Source: Chlorobiota bacterium (GTDB taxonomy: Bacteria; Bacteroidota; Ignavibacteria; Ignavibacteriales; Ignavibacteriaceae). From it: a DNA stretch of 6,272 bases. Location of the stretch: contig RHKR01000301.1 in assembly GCA_008363265.1 (NCBI GenBank), positions 1 through 6,272 of the forward strand, written 5' to 3'. A program made the translations under genes and the position numbers. The notes under the pieces are model-generated. The model was not told the origin of the DNA. It ran no database searches and saw nothing but the letters and a program-made list of their open reading frames with translations. Positions 1-5,866 of the stretch are shown here, one piece after another (the stretch's first letter is position 1; each line of letters starts with the position of its first letter).

Positions 1-276
1 AGCGCTGATCGCACTGAAATCCTTCTCCCCAAATCTTCTCGCCACGAGTACATGAGTACCGGTAGAGAGTGAAGAACAAATACTTACCACAGCCCATGTG
101 GCAAGGAGGCCAAGCCCCATTGCAGCCAAAGTGTATTCAGGATGTTCCAACCGGCCGACCATGGCGGTATCAACCAATGAGAGGATCATCTGTGTGGAAA
201 GTCCGGCGATAACAGGGAGAGCGAGTTTGAGTATCTGCCCGGAGTAGGCCGGATCAGGCAGGAGTTTTTTAATCAT
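1..276 (-). CDS. MATE-family multidrug/Na+ (or H+) antiporter, N-terminal part, cut by window edge
   Basis: This is the first 92 codons of an inner-membrane exporter; the rest lies beyond position 1. The translation has the usual N-terminal layout of the MATE family. After a short basic leader (MIKKLL), a first membrane helix at about residues 14-36 contains ALPVIAGLSTQM and then the characteristic SLVDTAMVGRL segment. A second helix follows at about 50-73, and then STGTHVLVARRFGEKD, matching the conserved MATE loop of the type GVQALVAQxxGAGD. MATE proteins normally have 12 helices and about 440-460 residues, and export cationic drugs or metabolites in exchange for Na+ or H+. The substrate cannot be read here. 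The ATG at 276-274 overlaps the TGA of the upstream kinase gene (ATGA). No good Shine-Dalgarno precedes it, so translation is probably coupled to the kinase. Family assignment is firm; the subgroup is not. Confidence 0.87.
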   Translation of the reverse strand, partial: MIKKLLPDPAYSGQILKLALPVIAGLSTQMILSLVDTAMVGRLEHPEYTLAAMGLGLLATWAVVSICSSLSTGTHVLVARRFGEKDFSAISA

Positions 277-1529
277 TTAACCAGTTTCTCTGTGAAAATC
301 AACGTGAAACGCGATCCTTTGCCGGGTGAGCTTTTTATTGCGATCTGTGCGTTGATCATCTGACAAAGTCGCTTCACTATACTTAAACCAATGCCAACTC
401 CTTCATAATTCCGTCCGGCCCCTTCAGACACTTGTCTGAAGTCGTCGAAGATCATCTCCTGATCTTTAAGTGAGATGCCAATACCGGTGTCTTCTACCGA
501 AATAGTGACAAGCCGGTTAGTCTTGAAGTGTTCTTCCACAAGCCCTACGGCAATACTCCCGTTTGAAGTAAACTTGAGCGCATTAGAAAGTAGTTGTCTC
601 AGGACTTTTATAAGAATTGTCTCATCTGTAAAAAGCTGCACATCATTTTCAGGGAGAACGATCTCAAAATTTAGCCCTTTGCGCGTGGTGATATCCCTGA
701 ACTCATAGAATATTTGGTGGATCAACTCCTTTAAATCAATATGTCTTTTTTCGGGCACCATATGTTCTGCTTCAAGATTGGAAAGGTCGATCACTGCTTC
801 GAGCGTCTCCATCAGTTTCAGTGAGCTTGAATATACCCTGTCAGCCATCTCGAGCTGGCCCGGATCGGTGAGATCCTCTTTCAATAATGCTGAAAACCCA
901 ATGATGCTGTTCATGGGCGTTCTTATTTCGTGACTCATGTTGGCCAGAAATATTGATTTCATCCTGCTGATCGCATTTGCCTCTTCCTTGGCATTGATCA
1001 GGTCCAGTTCGATCTGTTTGAACTTTGTATAATCATTCATTTGTATGATCAACGATGATCGCGAGAAAAGTGAGCGGTGCCAGTAATAATTCACCCTGAC
1101 GTACTTCACCCCACTGCCTTTGCGAATTTCAGCGCTAAACCCCGTGTAAGAGTTATAATTCCGTGATTCCTCCGGTTCGATCTTAAATATCTCCGGTCGT
1201 AACTCTGCCAATTCTGCAAGTTTCCGGGGGAACTTGTCTTCTGCGAGCTCGAGTATCTCGATGGCTCTGATATTGAGTGACAGTACCACACCGTCATCAT
1301 CAAAAAGGAGGATTCCCATTGGCGATCTTTTAAACAGGGTAGCGAGCAGGTCAGTGACGACCGGCGACCGGAAGGGATCATCTTCGATCTGTTGTTTCTC
1401 TCTGATGACTTTCTCCTCCTGAGTAAGATCTCGTGAAGGCATTGTGGCGCGCCTGCTCCATAACAAGTAATAGGCCATGAATATCAGGAGATTAAGTGCC
1501 GTCAGAAGAATGATAACGGAAACGCTCAT
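273..1529 (-). CDS. membrane-anchored PAS sensor histidine kinase (orphan, no receiver domain)
   Basis: A 418-residue two-component sensor kinase. One N-terminal membrane helix (about residues 4-24) is followed by a basic stop (SRR). A PAS-like domain lies at about 60-165 (PMGILLFDDDGVVLSLN), then a short coiled linker at about 168-190. The HisKA dimerisation domain carries the phospho-accepting His200 in FLANMSHEIRTPMN. The HATPase_c domain has an N box with Asn316 (LLSNALKFT), a G1 box DTGIG at 347-351, an F box (IFDDFRQ, about 360-366) and a G2 box GVGIGLS at 377-383, so it should be active. Only about 4 residues precede the helix and there is no large external domain, so sensing is probably intramembrane or cytoplasmic through PAS. 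No response regulator gene or receiver domain is in the window. It is transcribed with the MATE gene through an ATGA overlap. The ATG at 1529 has no evident Shine-Dalgarno sequence. Confidence 0.93.
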   Translation of the reverse strand: MSVSVIILLTALNLLIFMAYYLLWSRRATMPSRDLTQEEKVIREKQQIEDDPFRSPVVTDLLATLFKRSPMGILLFDDDGVVLSLNIRAIEILELAEDKFPRKLAELAELRPEIFKIEPEESRNYNSYTGFSAEIRKGSGVKYVRVNYYWHRSLFSRSSLIIQMNDYTKFKQIELDLINAKEEANAISRMKSIFLANMSHEIRTPMNSIIGFSALLKEDLTDPGQLEMADRVYSSSLKLMETLEAVIDLSNLEAEHMVPEKRHIDLKELIHQIFYEFRDITTRKGLNFEIVLPENDVQLFTDETILIKVLRQLLSNALKFTSNGSIAVGLVEEHFKTNRLVTISVEDTGIGISLKDQEMIFDDFRQVSEGAGRNYEGVGIGLSIVKRLCQMINAQIAIKSSPGKGSRFTLIFTEKLVK

Positions 1530-1591
1530 CGGACTCGAAATTATTTGACAGGTAAAAATATCAATTTCTGACTGAAGAATACGAATTCCCG

Positions 1592-1621
1592 TTGTAAACA
1601 GGCGAAAATTTGTTAAATTTG
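1592..1621 (+). promoter_or_regulatory. Bacteroidota-type sigma promoter (TTG - 19 nt - TAAATTTG) of the redox/partner-switch operon
   Basis: TTG at 1592-1594 (in GTTGTAAAC) and TAAATTTG at 1614-1621 are separated by 19 bases. This matches the known primary-sigma promoter of Bacteroidota, a -33 TTG/TTTG and a -7 TAnnTTTG at about this spacing. It would start transcription near 1625-1628, between the divergent kinase gene and the plus-strand operon. The element lies inside the longest possible reading frame of the next gene (TTG start at 1610), so that start cannot be the one used from this promoter. Assignment is by consensus match only. Confidence 0.6.
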
Positions 1622-1654
1622 AAGACAGTAGAAATGAATAGAATAAACAGTTAT

Positions 1655-2716
1655 ATGACCAATATCAATCTCCGGATAGTTTTACGCCTTTTCATGGGAA
1701 TAATGTTTCTATTCTCAGGAATAAGTAAGCTATTTCCTATAGAAGCCTTTGAATCGGTTACTGTTCAGCAAGGAATCATCAGTTGGGAACTGGTGCCATA
1801 CCTTTCGAGGATACTGATAGCATTTGAAATACTTTTGGGCCTTCTTTTCGTGCTTTCAGTCAAGATCAGAAGATTCACAGTTCCTGCTTCTCTGGTTATG
1901 TTAGGGGCATTCACTGTTTATCTTCTATATCTCGAGATCACAGGCGCAGGGGGTGATAACTGCGGATGTTTCGGTGAACTTTTACCGATGTCCGGAATTT
2001 CATCGATCATCAAGAATCTTGTTTTTGCTGCAGTCGCTCTGTATCTGCTGAAACTGACCGAGGCTGAGTCCAGGTACAGTTACGCTCACATTGGGGCCGG
2101 TTACGTGGTTGTGTTGTCGATTCTACTTGTTGCCACCCCGGTCAAGCACTATGAAACAGTAACTGAACTGCAACCGGTACCTGCTCCGGCAACAGTCGCG
2201 CCTGACAATCAGGAACATTCCATTACCATGCCTGATGATACGGTGAAGAATGCTGAGCCGCCGGCAAAGTTGGAAGCGGATACTGCAAAGAAAGAGATAA
2301 AGAAACCTCTCCTTGGCGATAAGTATCCGGTGGTGGTTTCGGTCTATTCGGAATTGATCCCCGGTATCGACAGTGGTATAAGAATCGTGGCTTTCTTCAG
2401 TCTTGATTGTGATCATTGTTTGGCGGTGGCGACTGAAATGAACAAAAACACCGGAGCTATTTCAGTAGCGAAGCGGCATTATCTTTTCCTCGGTTCGGAA
2501 GATCAGATCGAACCTTTCTTTGCCGGTTCCGGGGGAAGCGTTGGTCACACATTGCTGACGCCACAGAAATTCTATCCGCATCTTTCGGCTGCACCTCCGA
2601 AAGTGATACTTTTAGTGAACGGGAATCCCGTTCTGGTGATGGAGGGTGACGCGGTATCAGTAAAGGTTTTAATAGACAAAATAAAAGAAATCAATCAAAA
2701 CTACTCAATAAAATGA
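1655..2716 (+). CDS. MauE/DoxX-like membrane protein fused to a periplasmic thioredoxin-like domain (CDHC)
   Basis: Numbered from the ATG at 1655 (353 residues). Four helices at about 6-27, 49-68, 75-95 and 117-134 form a DoxX/MauE-like bundle: an opening RLFMGIMFLFSGISKLFP, then NCGCFGELLP with Cys103 and Cys105 between helices 3 and 4, the hallmark of MauE-type proteins. A fifth helix (143-163) and a Pro/Ala/Lys linker lead to a thioredoxin-like domain at about 225-345 with FFSLDCDHC (Cys252, Cys255) and a PPKVILLVNG segment that fits the cis-proline strand. By the positive-inside rule both cysteine pairs face the periplasm, so thiol-disulfide relay is a reasonable inference. I recall a similar Bacteroidota family typified by BT_3928, but cannot verify it here. 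The reading frame extends to a TTG at 1610 and has another ATG at 1634. I chose 1655 because a promoter lies at 1592-1621 and the hydrophobic start fits. The stop overlaps the next gene (ATGA). Confidence 0.82.
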   Translation: MTNINLRIVLRLFMGIMFLFSGISKLFPIEAFESVTVQQGIISWELVPYLSRILIAFEILLGLLFVLSVKIRRFTVPASLVMLGAFTVYLLYLEITGAGGDNCGCFGELLPMSGISSIIKNLVFAAVALYLLKLTEAESRYSYAHIGAGYVVVLSILLVATPVKHYETVTELQPVPAPATVAPDNQEHSITMPDDTVKNAEPPAKLEADTAKKEIKKPLLGDKYPVVVSVYSELIPGIDSGIRIVAFFSLDCDHCLAVATEMNKNTGAISVAKRHYLFLGSEDQIEPFFAGSGGSVGHTLLTPQKFYPHLSAAPPKVILLVNGNPVLVMEGDAVSVKVLIDKIKEINQNYSIK

Positions 2717-3147
2717 AGATTTCACGCAACATCTCGATAAGAAACCGGATCGAAGAAACAGTAGCAGTTAACAATCTGGTTGAGGAGACAGCCCTGGAAG
2801 CCGGGTTCCTCCAGAAGGATGTCTATGACATACTTATTGCATTGGATGAGATACTTTCGAATATTGTCTATTATGCATATCCCAACGGTAAGGAAGGGAT
2901 CATTGATATCCGGATAGAGATGGAAGGTGATGATCTGACAGTCAGTTTCATCGATGAGGGCATTGCTTTTGATCCTCTCGCGAAGGCCGATCCTGATCTT
3001 GCGGTCCCTGTGGAGGATAGGGAGATCGGCGGTCTCGGAATATTTATTGTAAAAAAACTTATGAACAGAGTCGTGTATACTCGTGAAGCAGGAAAAAACA
3101 TATTAGTGATCAGCAAAACCAAACATGGAGTAAACAATGGAAATTAA
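2713..3147 (+). CDS. RsbW/SpoIIAB-type anti-sigma factor serine kinase (HATPase_c_2)
   Basis: A 144-residue cytoplasmic protein consisting of one GHKL ATPase domain. The N box ALDEILSNIVYYAY supplies Glu46 and Asn50, the same spacing as the catalytic Glu and Mg-binding Asn of SpoIIAB. The G1 box is IDEGIAFDP (Asp81, Gly83), and the G2/lid region is GGLGIFIVKKLMN (about 106-118). Length and motif order match anti-sigma kinases, not sensor kinases: there is no HisKA domain. In this family the protein binds a sigma factor or another partner, and releases it when it binds an unphosphorylated STAS antagonist, which it phosphorylates on serine with ATP. Two such STAS proteins follow directly. The ATG overlaps the upstream stop by 4 bases and lacks a Shine-Dalgarno, which suggests translational coupling. 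The 3' end overlaps the next gene by 11 bases. The sigma factor it controls is not in the window. Confidence 0.9.
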   Translation: MKISRNISIRNRIEETVAVNNLVEETALEAGFLQKDVYDILIALDEILSNIVYYAYPNGKEGIIDIRIEMEGDDLTVSFIDEGIAFDPLAKADPDLAVPVEDREIGGLGIFIVKKLMNRVVYTREAGKNILVISKTKHGVNNGN

Positions 3148-3442
3148 TACAGTAAGAACTGATGATTCAGTAGAACTTAAGCTGGAGGGAAGGCTTGATA
3201 TAACGTTTCAGGAATCTCTCGAGGAAGCCATTACTGCCGCCTTCGACGAAAATCCAAAAAAAATTATCGTGAACTGCGAAGGTCTGACGTTTATCTCGAG
3301 CGCAGGACTGCGCGTATTTATGAAAGCCCACAAGCTATCAGCCTCCACAGGTGTGGAACTATACATCGCCAAGCTGAATGAGACAACCAAGAAGATATTT
3401 GATATCACAGGTTACCTTGCGATCTTTAATTTAATCGATTAA
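3137..3442 (+). CDS. STAS-domain anti-anti-sigma factor, short paralogue
   Basis: A single STAS domain of 101 residues, of the SpoIIAA/RsbV type. The phosphorylation loop reads FISSAGLR. Aligned with SpoIIAA, Ser55 is the phospho-acceptor, and the preceding residue is Ser where SpoIIAA has Asp. The NETTKKIFDITGY block at about 81-93 is the usual helix after the nucleotide-facing strand. Its role in the family is to bind the anti-sigma kinase when unphosphorylated and free the kinase's partner. The gene starts inside the end of the kinase gene, with GGAG at 3127-3130, 6 bases before the ATG. It aligns without gaps to the next gene, 32 of 101 residues identical by hand count, so the two look like a tandem duplication. 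It ends right after IFNLID and lacks the final helix of about 11 residues present in its neighbour. Confidence 0.9.
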   Translation: MEINTVRTDDSVELKLEGRLDITFQESLEEAITAAFDENPKKIIVNCEGLTFISSAGLRVFMKAHKLSASTGVELYIAKLNETTKKIFDITGYLAIFNLID

Positions 3443-3457
3443 AAATGGAGATATCCG

Positions 3458-3796
3458 ATGGAAATAAACAAAAAACTGAGAGAAGGGATCACTGTGATCG
3501 AACTTTCTGGAAGGTGCGAAATTCAGGATTACGACAATCTGAATGAGCATCTGAACCTGATTGTTGAGAGTGGCGAGAAAGAGCTGATACTCGATCTGTC
3601 ATCCCTCCATTTCATAAACAGTGCCGGTTTACGGGCACTGATAGTAACCGTGCAGAAAATGAGCGGTGCAGGCGGCAGGGTGGTATTTTGTTGCGTAAAT
3701 GAGACGATAGAGAAACTTTTCTCGATCACCGGTTACGCCCCGATTCTCCAACGGTTTGATTCCATCGAAGCTGCCTCGGCGCACCTGAAAAGTTAA
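3458..3796 (+). CDS. STAS-domain anti-anti-sigma factor, second paralogue
   Basis: A 112-residue single STAS domain. The phosphorylation loop is FINSAGLR with Ser55 as the expected target of the upstream kinase, and the later block NETIEKLFSITGY is shared with the preceding STAS protein. Unlike that one, it keeps a C-terminal helix (DSIEAASAHLKS), the usual full length of the family. It starts 15 bases after the previous stop with its own GGAG at 3447-3450, 7 bases before the ATG, so it is the last gene of the four-gene operon. Its TAA at 3794-3796 lies in the stem of the terminator. Two different antagonists for one kinase could carry two input signals, or one may act on another kinase. The sequence does not distinguish these. 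Confidence 0.9.
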   Translation: MEINKKLREGITVIELSGRCEIQDYDNLNEHLNLIVESGEKELILDLSSLHFINSAGLRALIVTVQKMSGAGGRVVFCCVNETIEKLFSITGYAPILQRFDSIEAASAHLKS

Positions 3797-3828
3797 AAAG
3801 CAATCCTCAGACCGGTTGCTTTTTTAAC
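3792..3828. terminator. hairpin terminator at the convergent gene ends, likely bidirectional
   Basis: GTTAAAAAGCAA at 3792-3803 pairs with TTGCTTTTTTAAC at 3816-3828, with one extra T and a 12-base loop (TCCTCAGACCGG). On the plus strand the GCAA/TTGC base is followed by a run of six T at 3820-3825, giving an intrinsic-type terminator for the partner-switch operon. Read on the minus strand, the A run at 3795-3799 becomes a T run, so it may also end the WD40 gene. The hairpin overlaps both stop codons and the last codons of the minus-strand gene. Confidence 0.7.
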
Positions 3829-4239
3829 CTCCGGTGTGAGGGTTGCACCTGCTCCCTGTTTTAGTCTAAACAGAAACGGCATGGTTTGCCCGTTAGTGTA
3901 TAGTGTTTTTGCCTTTATATCGAGCACCTGAATTCTTTCACCTTCCGGGATGATAACGAAGTCCCGCCCACCGGTTGTGATATTCCAGACAATAATATGG
4001 CCTGCCCCAGTCAGTGCGGCAAAATGCTGCTCCCCGAAAATACCGGGAAATTCGACCGAAATATCGTTTTGCTCCGGTTTTACGACATCAACGCCTGAAA
4101 CCCCCGAAAAAACAACTGTTCCTCCTTCACCGGCAGCCATGATCCGGTCACCTTCAGTGAAAACAGCTCCGGAAATAAATCCAAGATCGTTTGTGACTGT
4201 TTTGAAGTTTAAAATTTCATCGACCGACCAGAACCGGAT
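3793..4239 (-). pseudogene. C-terminal part of the frameshifted WD40 propeller gene (blades 12-14)
   Basis: This is the continuation, in another frame, of the propeller gene that begins at 5756. It runs from the IRFWSVDE strand at about 4239 to TAA at 3795-3793, 148 residues. It has the WD40 signature end of blade 12 (IRFWSV), then blade 13 (FISGAVFTEGDRIMAAGEGG) and blade 14 (FAALTGAGHIIVWNI), and a tail ending ATGLRIAF with no recognisable sorting domain. The nearest ATG in this frame (4140) falls in the middle of blade 13, and no ribosome site precedes it. Separate translation is therefore unlikely and I treat it as a remnant rather than a gene. If the upstream lesion is a sequencing or assembly error, this is simply the end of one intact gene of about 665 codons. 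Confidence 0.75.
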
Positions 4240-5756
4240 CCATCGAATGCCACAGAGTTAACCGCCATTGAGTGGCCCGAGAGCGTGCTAACCTTGTTAC
4301 CGTTAACCGGGTCGATAAAGTAGATCACTCCCTCGTTGGTACCTGCCGCAACTATATCATAATTTTGCTCAATAGCGATTGATTTGAATCGGCTCTTCAA
4401 AGGTGACTCAACAACGGATGAAACCCCCGATGGAGCTGATAGACTGGCGATCCGCAAGACCCTGTCGTTACCAGCGACAACCAGTTTTTTATCACTCAGT
4501 GCCAGCGCAATTATTTCTTTGCTTCCGAACTTTTCCTGATAAACAACGCCGGGAACTTTCAAGTCAGCTATAAGCACATTACCATCTGCCAGACCGACCG
4601 CAACCCTGTCGTTCCGGTCATCAAGAGAGATTGCTGTAACAGCTGAGAGGCTTCTCAGCACACTGAAAGTTTTAAGGCCATTTTTAAGATCAGATGCGAA
4701 TACAGAACCGTCTTCTTCCGCAAAGATAAGCCAATGCTTACCGGTGGCGATCCTCATTACAGAACTGTTATTTCCGTTCAGAGTGTATTTGGGACTTTTC
4801 ACATCATCGAGATCCCAAATGAACGAACGATGCCCAAAAGAAAAACTCACCAGTTCCTTCTCATTTTTAAAAAGTGTACCGGCAATCATATACTCGTGTG
4901 CAGGGAACGATCCCGTAACCTTACCGGTCTCTGAATCAATGAGTATTATCATGTTATCGAAAGAAGTAACCACTGCCGTTTTAGAAGAGGGGGAGACAGA
5001 GAGGGAAGTGAGAATATTTGAAGGCTCGGGCCGGGTTGAGAAGATACGTCCAAACCCATTGTTATTGCTATAGTTATAGCATTTTACCTCACCCGAATAT
5101 GAGGATGCTATGATCCTCTCACCCCCATTCAGAATCTTGATTCCTGATACATCGCTACTGAAAGCACCAATCGAATCAACAAATACGCTGTTTATCGTAT
5201 TAAACAGATAGACGACACCTGAGGTTGAACCAAGATAGAGATCACCGTTATTTCCCGCATCAGCTACATTTATATCAGCAGCCAACCCGCGGGAGAAAAA
5301 ATGGGTTTTGAGTGAATCGGGTTCAATGGCGGCGAGTAACCCTCCAAACCCGGCACACCAGTAGAGTCGTGAGGAACGATCATAAACCACTGAATTTATT
5401 TGTTGAAAAGATATGTTCCTGGCGATAATTTTCTCAGTGGTGAGTATGTCGTAAACTGCCAGATTTCCTTTTGAGTCGCCGGTCACTATTTTTGAATCAG
5501 AAATAAAAACAATCGAATTAACAATCCCGGGGGCGGTTTTGATCTGGCCCAACACTTCACCCGAAGGATACCTTCTTATCTTTATCAAGCAGTCGAATCC
5601 CGATGTAACCAAATAATTACCATCAGGGGAAATAACTGCCGTCTTTGTTCCGTTTACGTGGGATGTTTGAGGAATTACTTCATAAGACTGGGGGATGCCG
5701 GTCCGGTGGAGAAAGAGCACAAAAGTTAATATCAATACCCTCTGGGCAAGAGTCAT
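4209..5756 (-). CDS. secreted WD40 beta-propeller protein, N-terminal 11-12 blades (frameshifted before its natural end)
   Basis: From the ATG at 5756 this reads 515 residues. A signal peptide (LAQRVLILTFVLFLHRTG) is followed by tandem WD40-like repeats of about 40 residues, starting with AVISPDGNYLVTSGFDCLIK. I count 11 complete blades, then the start of a twelfth (HSMAVNSVAFDGSG). The frame then runs into GRSMKF and a stop. The expected rest of blade 12 and two more blades lie in another frame at 3793-4239. The repaired protein would have 14 blades, enough for two seven-bladed propellers. It is probably exported and used for protein binding; there are no catalytic residues to point to, and no function is assigned. 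The longer start at 5789 is less likely, because GAGGA at 5764-5768 sits 7 bases before the ATG at 5756 and the signal peptide begins there. It is divergent from purM. Confidence 0.78.
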   Translation of the reverse strand: MTLAQRVLILTFVLFLHRTGIPQSYEVIPQTSHVNGTKTAVISPDGNYLVTSGFDCLIKIRRYPSGEVLGQIKTAPGIVNSIVFISDSKIVTGDSKGNLAVYDILTTEKIIARNISFQQINSVVYDRSSRLYWCAGFGGLLAAIEPDSLKTHFFSRGLAADINVADAGNNGDLYLGSTSGVVYLFNTINSVFVDSIGAFSSDVSGIKILNGGERIIASSYSGEVKCYNYSNNNGFGRIFSTRPEPSNILTSLSVSPSSKTAVVTSFDNMIILIDSETGKVTGSFPAHEYMIAGTLFKNEKELVSFSFGHRSFIWDLDDVKSPKYTLNGNNSSVMRIATGKHWLIFAEEDGSVFASDLKNGLKTFSVLRSLSAVTAISLDDRNDRVAVGLADGNVLIADLKVPGVVYQEKFGSKEIIALALSDKKLVVAGNDRVLRIASLSAPSGVSSVVESPLKSRFKSIAIEQNYDIVAAGTNEGVIYFIDPVNGNKVSTLSGHSMAVNSVAFDGSGSGRSMKF

Positions 5757-5763
5757 TTCTTTT

Positions 5764-5768
5764 TCCTC
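5764..5768 (-). promoter_or_regulatory. Shine-Dalgarno GAGGA that sets the WD40 gene start at 5756
   Basis: On the minus strand GAGGA is followed by 7 bases (AAAAGAA) and then ATG at 5756-5754. It lies inside the longer reading frame from 5789, which has no comparable site. Starting at 5756 also puts a normal signal peptide at the very N-terminus, so the shorter start is preferred. Confidence 0.65.
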
Positions 5769-5857
5769 ATAAAGTTTTCTGAATTTCATCTGATTAAAAA
5801 TACTAAATCTTTAAATTAAAGTTTAAAAGAATTTAGTTTTCCTGATCGTAATATCCC

Positions 5858-5861
5858 GGAG
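5858..5861 (+). promoter_or_regulatory. Shine-Dalgarno GGAG for the GTG start of purM
   Basis: GGAG is followed by 5 bases (ATATA) and then GTG at 5867-5869. No in-frame ATG occurs until well inside the conserved domain. Together with the family-typical N-terminus this supports the GTG as the real start. Confidence 0.7.
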
Positions 5862-5866
5862 ATATA

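Noticed and set aside
1106..1422. Open frames at 1106-1381 (minus) and 1234-1422 (plus) inside the histidine kinase gene
   Set aside because: Both are other-frame readings of the conserved PAS region, with no family motif and no ribosome site.
4209..4260. Programmed ribosomal frameshift as an explanation for the split WD40 gene
   Set aside because: There is no slippery run of bases at the junction, and a simple shift would still leave blade 12 short of about 11 residues, so a deletion fits better.
3950..4261. Plus-strand open frame of 103 codons opposite the end of the WD40 gene
   Set aside because: It is proline/serine-rich and has no recognisable domain. It is antisense to sequence that clearly encodes WD40 blades, so it is a shadow.
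5809..5821. Short palindrome CTTTAA-A-TTAAAG between the divergent WD40 gene and purM, as a possible operator
   Set aside because: It is made only of AT-rich bases in an AT-rich gap, where such palindromes arise easily by chance, and no second copy was seen.
5795..5841. Weak -7-like boxes: TATTTTTA on the minus strand (5795-5802) and TAGTTTTC on the plus strand (5834-5841)
   Set aside because: Each misses one consensus base, and neither has a TTG-like -33 element at the proper spacing.
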